From Palsa-506 sp963755815 (lineage in GTDB: Bacteria; Actinomycetota; Actinomycetes; Streptosporangiales; Streptosporangiaceae): a DNA stretch of 64,000 nucleotides. The notes below the pieces were generated by a model. That model made no database searches. It saw only the letters and a program-made list of their open reading frames with translations, and was not told the DNA's origin. This document shows, in pieces, positions 35,731 to 42,832 of the stretch. Both the position numbers and the translations under genes were made by a program. Position 1 is the first letter of the stretch, and each line of letters opens with the position of its first letter. Location: positions 1 to 64,000 of the forward strand of contig CAVWLF010000008.1 in NCBI GenBank assembly GCA_963755815.1, written 5' to 3'.

Positions 35731-36488
35731 CAGACCTTCATGCCGCCATCGACCACGAGGTCGATGCCGGTCACGTAGGCGCTCTCGTCGGAGGCGAGGT
35801 ACAAGGCGGCGTTCGCGATGTCCTCCGCCTGACCGAACCGGCCGAGGAGGGTCCGGTCGCGCATCTGACGGCCAAATTTCTCGTCCGCCAGCTCTCCCCG
35901 AGTCGAGTTGGTCTCGATGAAGCCCGGCGAGATCGAGTTGACGCGGATGCCATGCTCGCTTCCCTCCAGCGCGAGCTGGCGCGTCATCCCGATGATGGCT
36001 GCCTTGTTGGTCGTGTGGGCCAGCGCCGGGAGGAGCTTGAAGCTGAGGGATCCGTTCAGCGAGGCCATGTTCACGACCACGCCGCGGCGGTCCTTCAGGT
36101 GCGGCCACGCCGCACGGGTGAGGTAGAAAACGAGGTCGACCTCGTCCCGGCGGGCGGCATCCCACTCCGCGTCCGTGAACGTCTCGATCGGGCTGAAGTG
36201 GGACTTCGCGGCGAGGTTGTACAGCACGTCGATCCGGCCGAACTCGCTCACGGCGAGATCGACGAGGCGCGCGCACTCAGCCGGATCGCTGATCCGGCTC
36301 GGGTGCAGCGACACCATCTGGCCACCGACGGCGTGCACCATCTCGACGGTCTCGGCCGCCGACTCCGCGATCACGTCGCAGCCGACGACTGACGCGCCCT
36401 CACCGGCGAACATCAGGGCGGTGGCGCGTCCCATGCTCCCGCCGGTGCCCGTGATCACGCAGACTTTTCCGGCTAGCCGGCCGGCCAT
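35727..36488 (-). CDS. SDR-family protein with altered catalytic Tyr
   Basis: A 253-aa short-chain dehydrogenase-like protein. The cofactor motif TGTGGSMG (residues 14-21), NLAAKS in place of NNAG, the catalytic Ser in NMASLNGS and the end DLVVDGGMKVW are family-typical. Where YxxxK is expected it reads HTTNK (ALAHTTNKAAIIG): Lys is kept but Tyr is replaced by His. Either the protein uses another proton donor or it is not a redox enzyme. It begins 1-2 bp after the isochorismatase remnant and overlaps the MFS gene by four bases. Confidence 0.85.
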   Translation of the reverse strand: MAGRLAGKVCVITGTGGSMGRATALMFAGEGASVVGCDVIAESAAETVEMVHAVGGQMVSLHPSRISDPAECARLVDLAVSEFGRIDVLYNLAAKSHFSPIETFTDAEWDAARRDEVDLVFYLTRAAWPHLKDRRGVVVNMASLNGSLSFKLLPALAHTTNKAAIIGMTRQLALEGSEHGIRVNSISPGFIETNSTRGELADEKFGRQMRDRTLLGRFGQAEDIANAALYLASDESAYVTGIDLVVDGGMKVW

Positions 36489-36489
36489 C

Positions 36490-36946
36490 TCAGCGTGCTC
36501 CCTGAGCTGACGCGGCGAGCTTCTCCGCCGCCGCGACGCCCACCTGATCGGTGAGCTTCGGAACCTCGTTGAAGTACCAGTAGATGACGTCGCGGGCCGG
36601 GCCGGCGAGCGGTGCCGCCCAGTCCTGGAACAGCTCGGTGACCACCGCGAGCGCCGTGGTCGGAACCGCGCCGGCGTGCGCCAGCCGTTCGATGCCGGTG
36701 CGGTGCGCGGCCTGCGATCGCCCGCCGACGGCGTCGGTGACGTACAGCACGTCGTACCCGTCCTTCAGCGCCTGGACGGTCGCGAACGTGAGGCAGATCT
36801 CGGTGTGGAGTCCGCCGATTATCAGCCGCTTACGCCCGGTTGCCTGCACCGCCCGCCGGAAGGCCTGGTCCCCGAACGCGTTCATCGACGACCGGTCGAT
36901 CGGCTCGATGCCGTCAAGCGGTCCAGACACCGAGGTCCTTCGTCAT
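36490..36946 (-). pseudogene. Isochorismatase-family hydrolase with internal deletion
   Basis: The C-terminal half is intact, with the catalytic-Cys segment GGLHTEICLTFATVQAL and a YcaC-like tail. The N-terminal half with the catalytic Asp and Lys is gone. A strong AAAAGGAGAA ribosome site and an ATG at 36946 remain, but the frame MTKDLGVWTA then meets a stop; the downstream half lies in a different frame (from about 36930). This is best explained by a deletion of some 70 codons. The shared palindrome lies 92 bp upstream, so the promoter is retained and now mainly serves the SDR and MFS genes. Confidence 0.72.
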
Positions 36947-37038
36947 CGTGTTCTCCTTTTCCTCTGCCGCGCGCGGGAGAGAGCTCGCTCGGGGCCCGCC
37001 GCTGTAGCCAGGCTGGCCGCCGCACAGGTGAACGGTCG

Positions 37039-37055
37039 TCACCAGATCCTGGTGA
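37039..37055 (-). promoter_or_regulatory. Shared 17-bp palindrome, site 2
   Basis: TCACCA-GATCC-TGGTGA followed by TTCCGG: a perfect palindrome, 92 bp before the isochorismatase/SDR/MFS operon. The flank points away from the operon. Confidence 0.62.
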
Positions 37056-37088
37056 TTCCGGAGTAGGCAGCGGCCGAGTGAGCGGCTG

Positions 37089-37105
37089 TCAGCTGGTTCT
37101 GGTGA
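37089..37105 (-). promoter_or_regulatory. Shared palindrome, site 3 (half-conserved)
   Basis: TCAGCT-GGTTC-TGGTGA followed by TTTGCGC. Only the right arm fits well. It lies exactly 50 bp (about five helical turns) from site 2, in the same orientation, so the operon may carry a double site. Confidence 0.45.
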
Positions 37106-37150
37106 TTTGCGCTTCGGCGGGGCTGGCCGCTCGGCGATGTCCGGCCAGCG

Positions 37151-39814
37151 TTAGCTGTTCAGTCCGGCCGAGAGCAGCCGCATATCCCGGGCGCGCTGCA
37201 CTGCCGAGGAGCGGTCCTGGGCCTGGAGCTTCGCGTAGATGTTGCGGATGTGGGTGTTGACGGTGTTCACCGAGACCGACAGCTCGCTGGCGATCTCCGG
37301 CCGGGAGAGGTTCGTCGGGAGGTACCGCAGCACCCGCAGCTCGCTCCGGCTGAGTTGCTCGATCTCCGCCGAGGAAGGCTCAATGCCTGCCGGTATGGAT
37401 GATCCGCGCATGACGTCGAGGATGTCGCTGAGCAGCGCCGCGTGCGCCGTCTCATGCCGCGGCATGGCCTCAAGCAGCTCTAGTGCGCCCGTCATCGCGA
37501 ACGGCAGGACCAGCCGGTCCGCCTCCGCCAGGGCCAGGGCCCGCTCGGCGGCCGCGGTGGCCGCGCGCTGGTCGGCGAGTTCGCGGTGCGCGAGCCCGGC
37601 CAGCAGGTGTGCCTCAACGACCGTCACGTAGCCGATGGCCGGAGCTATCCCGGTCAGGACATCCTGCACCGCGGCGAGAGCGGCGGCCGGGCTGCCCTCG
37701 GCCAGGCAGATGGCCGCGCGGGCATTGCCGATCTCGGCCGAGCCAGCCAGTTCCGCATCGAGTGCGGCCAGCGAGGCCCGGGCCTCGCTGAGCTGCCCGA
37801 GCCGGGCCTGGGTGGCCAGCCGCCAGCTGGTGAGCTGACGCATCAGCGCGTGTGAGCCTTCCAGCTGCGCCTGCAGGTGCTCGGCCGCGCTGTATTCGGC
37901 GAGCGCCTCGCGCTGCCTCCGCCGGCCGGACAGCAGCACGCCCGTGCCCAGGTGCAGCAGCAGCCCGATGCGCGGGCCGGAGTCTGTCTCCAGAGCGCGG
38001 GCAGCGCGCCGCAGCCAGTGATCGCCCTGGTCGAATTCGCCCGCCCAGATGAGAGTGCCTGCGAGGTTCACGAGTGCCGGCGCGATGACCGGCTCCGCAC
38101 CCCAGCCATGTTGCTCGGCGAGCGCTATCGCCTCCCGGCACCGCCGCCGGGTAGTTGCGAAGGGCTCGATCTTGGACGCGAAGGCGAGCTCAGCCAGGCA
38201 GGCCACTTCGAGGTAAGGACGTCCGATGCTGCGCGCAATATCGGCGCCCTCTTGCAGGTGCCGCTCACTGTCCTGGTTCGCCAGTGACCACGCTTCGACG
38301 ATGCCGAGATTCATCAGCGCCACCGCGCGCAGATCGCTGTCCAGTGCGATGTCCTCGTCAGACTGCCCGGTTACGGGCGAGGCCAGGAACCTGACCTGCT
38401 CGACCACCCCCGCGAGGTGGCCGCGCTTCCGCGCGAGCGACAGCCTGAGCGCCGCGGTCGCCACTTCGAGCCGGTGCTTGCGGTCGGGCCGGGTGGCGGC
38501 GATCGAGGTTTCGGCCACGGTCAGGTGGGCGGCCGCCTCGTCCAGCCGCCCCTGGGCAAGTTCGCTGGTGGCGCGGGCGAGGGGGATATCCGGGCCCGCA
38601 GTAACGGCACCCGGGGGAAAGGCCCGCAGCAGCGTCTGGATGGTCTGCGCCTGTCCGTCCAGCGTCAGCCCGAACGAGTGGTCGGCCAGCAGCCGCGCCG
38701 CATCGGACCAGTCACCCGCGGCCTGAGTATGCCGGATGGAGTCGATGATCTCGCCGTGCTCGTTAAACCACTGGGCGGCCAGCCGGTGCAGGACCGGCAG
38801 CTCTTCGGGCAGCCTCCGGCGCAGCTCAAGCCGGAGCAGGTCAGCGAACAGCCGGTGATACCGGAACCAGGTCCGGGCCGGGTCGAGCGAGAGGACAAAC
38901 GCATTGGCGTCTTCGAGGCCGAGCAGGATCCGCTCGGAGCCAGGATGACCGGTCAGCAGATCCGCCAGCTCGCCGTTGACCCGGTCGAGCAGGGAAGTGC
39001 GCAAAAGCAGCTGCTGGACCTCGGCCGGCTGGCATTCCAGCATCTCGGCCAGCAAGTACTCGGCCACGGTCCGGCTGCTGCCGGAGAACTCCGCGACAAA
39101 TCTTTCCGGGTCCGGGCTGCTCGCCAGGGAGATCGCCGCGAGCCGCAGGCCCGCCGCCCAGCCTTCCGTGCGCTGATAAAGCTTCGCGGCCCCGGCTTCC
39201 GACAGCGCGATGCCCGAAGCCTCCAGGAACTGATGGGTCTCGCGCGCCGTAAACCGCAGATCTACGGCGCGGATCTCGGCCAGGTCGCCGGCCAGGCGGA
39301 GCTTGTGCAGCCGGAGGGGCAGATCACGCCGCGTCGCGAGGATCGCGTGCACCTGCGGGGGGAGCTGCTCCAGCAGCCGGGTCAGCTGCGTGAGCGCTTC
39401 CGGCGAGGTCAGCTCGTGGAGATCATCAATGATCAGGAAAGTGCGGTCGCGATGCCCGGCCAGCTCCGAACGAACCCGGTCGGCGATGGCCGTCTGATTG
39501 AACTCGGGTGTCGCCGCCAGCTGCTCGTCTTCGCCGGGCGTCCCGGCTGCCTGCCGGATGGCGCTGAGGACGGCGAGCCAGAACTGCTGGGAGTCCTGCT
39601 GGTCGCGCTGCACCTGGACGACGGCCAGCCGGTACGACTGGCCCGGCCCATCCGCCCAGGCCCGCAACAGCGACGTCTTGCCGCCTCCGGCGGGCGCCGA
39701 GATCAGCGTGACCCTGGCTGCTACCGCGCGATCGAGGGACGCGAGAAGTTCCCCGCGCTGAATCAGCCGCGGAGCGGCCGGATCCGGCTGCCGCTGACTT
39801 GCCCTAGATACCAC
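37151..39814 (-). CDS. MalT-like LAL transcriptional regulator
   Basis: An 887-aa ATP-dependent LuxR regulator. Walker A SAPAGGGKTS is at residues 39-48, Walker B is FLIIDDLHEL, and the sensor region GRTFLI to ATRRDLPLRLHKLRLAGDL fits the MalT/STAND ATPase. TPR-like helices fill the middle, and the LuxR helix-turn-helix (ELRVLRYLPTNLSRPEIASE, then LSVSVNTVNTHIRNIYAKLQ) is near 820-875. The start is a GTG at 39814. A shared palindrome lies 80 bp upstream, suggesting autoregulation. A paralogue with very similar order of motifs is at 46398-49079. The inducer is unknown. Confidence 0.92.
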   Translation of the reverse strand: MVSRASQRQPDPAAPRLIQRGELLASLDRAVAARVTLISAPAGGGKTSLLRAWADGPGQSYRLAVVQVQRDQQDSQQFWLAVLSAIRQAAGTPGEDEQLAATPEFNQTAIADRVRSELAGHRDRTFLIIDDLHELTSPEALTQLTRLLEQLPPQVHAILATRRDLPLRLHKLRLAGDLAEIRAVDLRFTARETHQFLEASGIALSEAGAAKLYQRTEGWAAGLRLAAISLASSPDPERFVAEFSGSSRTVAEYLLAEMLECQPAEVQQLLLRTSLLDRVNGELADLLTGHPGSERILLGLEDANAFVLSLDPARTWFRYHRLFADLLRLELRRRLPEELPVLHRLAAQWFNEHGEIIDSIRHTQAAGDWSDAARLLADHSFGLTLDGQAQTIQTLLRAFPPGAVTAGPDIPLARATSELAQGRLDEAAAHLTVAETSIAATRPDRKHRLEVATAALRLSLARKRGHLAGVVEQVRFLASPVTGQSDEDIALDSDLRAVALMNLGIVEAWSLANQDSERHLQEGADIARSIGRPYLEVACLAELAFASKIEPFATTRRRCREAIALAEQHGWGAEPVIAPALVNLAGTLIWAGEFDQGDHWLRRAARALETDSGPRIGLLLHLGTGVLLSGRRRQREALAEYSAAEHLQAQLEGSHALMRQLTSWRLATQARLGQLSEARASLAALDAELAGSAEIGNARAAICLAEGSPAAALAAVQDVLTGIAPAIGYVTVVEAHLLAGLAHRELADQRAATAAAERALALAEADRLVLPFAMTGALELLEAMPRHETAHAALLSDILDVMRGSSIPAGIEPSSAEIEQLSRSELRVLRYLPTNLSRPEIASELSVSVNTVNTHIRNIYAKLQAQDRSSAVQRARDMRLLSAGLNS

Positions 39815-39894
39815 GCCTGAACCCGATCCCTAGCGCTAGCCTGCCGGCCTGAGCCGCTCAGCACCCTGCAAAGGTTACGTGCTGGGCGCCTGGG

Positions 39895-39911
39895 TCACCA
39901 GATCCTGGCGA
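39895..39911 (-). promoter_or_regulatory. Shared 17-bp palindrome, site 4
   Basis: TCACCA-GATCC-TGGCGA followed by TGCGG, 80 bp before the LAL gene on the minus strand and 60 bp before the small plus-strand gene. One arm has one mismatch. Confidence 0.55.
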
Positions 39912-39970
39912 TGCGGACTCACCTGCCCGGGCTGAACCATAGCCGTGTGGATGCTGCATCCGCCGGGTAC

Positions 39971-40189
39971 ATGATCCGGATCAACGGCCATCTCGGCGCC
40001 ACGCTGCTTTCCGCATTTCCGGCGATGGCCTGGCGGCGGCAGGGTACGGAGACAGTCTTGACCGGCATGCTGGACCGGCCCGGGCTCTATGGTCTGCTAG
40101 CCGAGATCGAGGCGCTTGGCCTCGACCTGCTCGAGATCCGCCAGCTCACCCCCGAGGCAAGATCGCCAGAATGCGGTGATACCTGCTGA
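39971..40189 (+). CDS. Small conserved actinobacterial protein
   Basis: A 72-aa protein beginning MIRINGHLGATLLSAFPAMA and continuing VLTGMLDRPGLYGLLAEIEA, LGLDLLEIRQL. It matches the pattern of a short conserved actinobacterial family, of unknown function, in which a beta strand (IRI.GHL) is followed by a ligand-binding-like helix (LYGLLAEIEALGL). The start is uncertain: an ATG at 39911 would add 20 poorly conserved residues and overlap the palindrome, so the internal ATG is preferred. Confidence 0.55.
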   Translation: MIRINGHLGATLLSAFPAMAWRRQGTETVLTGMLDRPGLYGLLAEIEALGLDLLEIRQLTPEARSPECGDTC

Positions 40190-40204
40190 CCATGAAGCTC
40201 CCTA

Positions 40205-40218
40205 ACCTGGTCCCAGGT
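40205..40218. promoter_or_regulatory. Palindrome upstream of the AlkA-type gene
   Basis: ACCTGG-TC-CCAGGT, 26 bp before the glycosylase ATG. Its position near the start suits a repressor site; no partner is known. Confidence 0.3.
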
Positions 40219-40244
40219 CAACCGACCGCGAAAGGGATAGTCAC

Positions 40245-40895
40245 ATGACCAGTGCCGACAGCGCCGACCTGCTGGAGAAGGCGAGGCGCCAGCTGCGCCA
40301 GGCTGACCCGGTGCTGGCCAGGCTGATAGCTGACCGGCCGGATTTCGACCCGCGGCGATGGATGACCGAGCTGCCGCCGATGGACCTGTTCGGTGCCCTG
40401 CTGTTCCAGATTGCCGGTCAGCAGCTATCGGTCGCGGCCACCCGGCGGATCCTCGCCCGCATCCAGGCGCGCTTCGGCGGCCGTCTCCCGTCCGCCGCCG
40501 ACGTGCTGGCTACCGATCCGGCGCAGTTCCGCGAGGCCGGGCTGTCCTGGCGGAAGGTCAGCACGCTTCGCGATCTCGCCGGGCGCCTGTCGGATGGGCG
40601 GCTCGACCCGGAGGTACTGGCCGCGCTGCCCGACGACGAGCTGATATCGCTGCTCACCGAGATACCAGGGATAGGCCCGTGGACGGCGCAGGGGGCCCTC
40701 ATCATCGCGCTCGGCCGGGAGGACGTCGTGCTGCCCGGCGACCTTGCCCTCCGCAAGGCCGTCCGCGCGACTTACCGCCTCGATCACCTGCCCGCCGAGG
40801 ACGAGGTTCTGATGATCGCCGAGAAATGGCGGCCTTACCGCAGCCTGGCGACCGCCTACCTGTTCTCGGCCGCGTTCGAGGAAGCTCAGGCCTAG
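40245..40895 (+). CDS. DNA-3-methyladenine glycosylase (AlkA/HhH-GPD family)
   Basis: A 216-aa base-excision glycosylase. The helix-hairpin-helix LLTEIPGIGPWTAQGALI and the catalytic Asp in LPGDLALRKAVR are present, and the N-terminal FGALLFQIAGQQLSVAATRR is family-typical. It lacks the Ada-like domain of longer fusions. AAAGGG is 8-10 nt before the ATG. It removes alkylated bases. It precedes an SDR gene by 59 bp. Confidence 0.88.
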   Translation: MTSADSADLLEKARRQLRQADPVLARLIADRPDFDPRRWMTELPPMDLFGALLFQIAGQQLSVAATRRILARIQARFGGRLPSAADVLATDPAQFREAGLSWRKVSTLRDLAGRLSDGRLDPEVLAALPDDELISLLTEIPGIGPWTAQGALIIALGREDVVLPGDLALRKAVRATYRLDHLPAEDEVLMIAEKWRPYRSLATAYLFSAAFEEAQA

Positions 40896-40909
40896 ACGGC
40901 CCCGGGGAA

Positions 40910-40926
40910 TCACCAGGATCAGGTAC
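40910..40926 (+). promoter_or_regulatory. Shared palindrome, site 5 (half-conserved)
   Basis: GGGGAA then TCACCA-GGATC-AGGTAC, 28 bp before the SDR gene. The distal half (TGGTGATTCCC on the other strand) is conserved, the proximal half only partly. Confidence 0.48.
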
Positions 40927-40954
40927 GAATTCGTCGAGATCTCAGGAGGACGGC

Positions 40955-41638
40955 ATGAGCCAGGCAACGGTAGCAGTGGTCGCCGGCGCAGGCGGCGCGC
41001 TCGGGCACGCGGTCACCGCGACGCTCGCGGCCCGAGGATTCACGGTGGTGGCGCTCGACCGCAGCAAGGATGCGATGAGCGATCTGCGCGACGCCGCGCG
41101 CAAAGAAGCAGTCGATACCGCCGATCCCGGCGCGGTGACGGAGGTCATCGACCGGATAGCGGCCGAGGCCGGGCCCCCGGGCGTGTTGGTGAACACAGTC
41201 GGAACATTCCGCCTGGGTGACGCGCTCGGCACGACTCCCGAGACGCTGGCGCTCATGCTCGACGTCAATCTGGGCCCCGCGTTGTGGCTGAGCCAGGCCG
41301 TGGCGCCGCACATGCGACAGCGGGGTTCGGGTGCCATCGTCCATGTGACCGCCCGGCCGGCCCTGGAGCCGGCCAGCGGCATGGCGGCCTACAGCGTGAG
41401 CAAGGCGGCGCTCGCGCACCTGACGCGCACCCTCGACCTCGAGCTGCGGCCGCTGGGGATCCGGGTGAACGCAGTGGCGCCGCAGCTAATCGACACGGCG
41501 TCCAACCGGGCTTCGTTCCCGGCCGAGTTGCTGGCCCACGCGGTAGCGCCCGAGGCGATCGCCGAGGTGATCGCGTTCCTGGTCAGCGAGGCGGCAGCGC
41601 CGGTGAGCGGGGCGATCCTGCCCGCGTACGGCGGCTAG
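40955..41638 (+). CDS. Short-chain dehydrogenase/reductase
   Basis: A 227-aa SDR with GAGGALG cofactor motif (residues 10-16), NTVGTF in place of NNAG, YSVSK (Tyr and Lys retained) and the C-terminal VSGAILPAYGG. The Ser upstream of the Tyr appears as Thr/Ala (VTARPALEP). AGGAGG six bases before the ATG at 40955 fixes the start; the open frame runs far upstream through the glycosylase in another frame. A shared palindrome lies immediately before it. Confidence 0.86.
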   Translation: MSQATVAVVAGAGGALGHAVTATLAARGFTVVALDRSKDAMSDLRDAARKEAVDTADPGAVTEVIDRIAAEAGPPGVLVNTVGTFRLGDALGTTPETLALMLDVNLGPALWLSQAVAPHMRQRGSGAIVHVTARPALEPASGMAAYSVSKAALAHLTRTLDLELRPLGIRVNAVAPQLIDTASNRASFPAELLAHAVAPEAIAEVIAFLVSEAAAPVSGAILPAYGG

Positions 41639-41667
41639 CGCCGGGCCGGGCGCGGGCCGTATCCGAA

Positions 41668-41684
41668 TCATCATGTTCCGGCGA
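41668..41684 (+). promoter_or_regulatory. Shared palindrome, site 6 (diverged)
   Basis: CGAA then TCATCA-TGTTC-CGGCGA, 88 bp before the MBL-fold gene. Flank and spacing match the set, but the arms carry mismatches. Confidence 0.42.
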
Positions 41685-41772
41685 TGACTTCTCACCTGGC
41701 CGCCGGGGAGCGTGGGGCCTGACGCGAAGCGCACGCCGTCAGGGGACGTGCCCTAGCTGCGAGGGAGATGCC

Positions 41773-42750
41773 GTGACAACATCAGCCGCCGGAACGGGCA
41801 GTGCCGACGAATTGCCCGACTACGCGCCAATCCCGCCGTCGGCGCTCGGTCCCGCTCTGAACGAGCAGGGATACTACGTCGGGCGGGTCGAGCGGAACCT
41901 GTACTGGGTGACCGACGGGGTGTACAACTCAGCGTTCCTGGTCACCCGGGACGGCGTGGTGCTGTTCGACGCACCCCCCAGCATCGGCCATAACCTGCGG
42001 CGGGCGGTCGACGAGACCGCCGCGGCGGAGGGCGTCAGCAACACCGTGACGCACCTGGTCTACTCCCATCACCACGCCGACCACGGCGCGGCCGCGTTCC
42101 TGTTCGAGAACGTCGTCCGGATCGGGCACGAGGAGACCCGCCGGCTGCTGCTCCGGGATGACGACCCGGGCCGTCCGCTGCCCGACGTGACCTTTGCCGA
42201 TACCTACACGCTCGAAGTAGGCGGAGAGCGCGTCGAGCTCGCCTGGCGCGGCTCCAACCACACGCCGGACAACATCTACATCCATTTCCCCGGCCACGAC
42301 ACCCTGATGTTCATCGACGTCGTCAACGCCGGCTGGGTGCCGATCTACAACACCAACCTCAGCGAGGACGTGCAGGGATACATGCAGGCTCCGGACATCG
42401 CCCTGTCGTACCCATGGACGCACCTCATCTCCGGCCACCTCGGCCGGCTCGCCACCCGCGACGATGTCACGGTGCACCAGCAGTACATCGCTGATATCGA
42501 GGCCAGCTCCAGGGAGGCGCTGGCGAGCGTCAACCCGGTGCCGTATTACATGCGTTACGGGGAGAACGTCTGGGCTGGCGTGAAGGGCCACCTTGACGCC
42601 GTCACCGAGCGGGCGGCCGCGCCGGTGATCGCCAAGTACACCGGCGTGCTGGCCGCCGCCGACATCGAGGCATTCACGATGACGACCACGTTTGCCATCA
42701 TGCAGTCGCTGCGCCTCGACAAGGGCCCGAGCGGTCCGGTTCATCCCTGA
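41773..42750 (+). CDS. MBL-fold metallohydrolase (first LAL-linked copy)
   Basis: A 325-aa metallo-beta-lactamase-fold protein. The metal motif SHHHADHGAAAFLF (HxHxDH) is followed by a His in RGSNHTPDNIYIHFP, the Asp in MFIDVVNAGW and the His in ISGHLGRLATRDD. GTG at 41773 with GAGGGAG about 6 nt upstream is the start; the paralogue at 49238 uses the same GTG-Thr start. N-terminal PDYAPIPPSALGPALNEQGY is also shared. Substrate unknown; the family holds lactonases, aryl sulfatases and thioesterases. It follows a diverged shared palindrome and ends before a hairpin. Confidence 0.87.
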   Translation: MTTSAAGTGSADELPDYAPIPPSALGPALNEQGYYVGRVERNLYWVTDGVYNSAFLVTRDGVVLFDAPPSIGHNLRRAVDETAAAEGVSNTVTHLVYSHHHADHGAAAFLFENVVRIGHEETRRLLLRDDDPGRPLPDVTFADTYTLEVGGERVELAWRGSNHTPDNIYIHFPGHDTLMFIDVVNAGWVPIYNTNLSEDVQGYMQAPDIALSYPWTHLISGHLGRLATRDDVTVHQQYIADIEASSREALASVNPVPYYMRYGENVWAGVKGHLDAVTERAAAPVIAKYTGVLAAADIEAFTMTTTFAIMQSLRLDKGPSGPVHP

Positions 42751-42762
42751 GAGCCCAGGTGA

Positions 42763-42809
42763 CCGCCCGCGCGCGGGAGCCGGCGGCGGCCGGCCCCCGG
42801 CGCGGGCGG
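42763..42809 (+). terminator. Hairpin after the MBL gene
   Basis: CCGCCCGCGC (42763-42772) and GCGCGGGCGG (42800-42809) pair perfectly over 10 bp, 12 nt after the MBL stop, and are followed by TCATTCT. A Rho-independent-type terminator before the UvrA-like gene is likely. Confidence 0.5.
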
Positions 42810-42832
42810 GTCATTCTGCTTAGGTAGGCGAT

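Noticed and set aside
34474..36276. 600-codon reading of the MFS gene
   Set aside because: The first 180 codons lie within the SDR gene in another frame; the GTG at 35730 gives a normal 12-helix transporter.
42755..42768. AGGTGACCGCCCGCG before the UvrA-like gene as a ninth regulon site
   Set aside because: Only a weak half-match to TGGTGATTCGCG, no second arm, and it overlaps the terminator stem.
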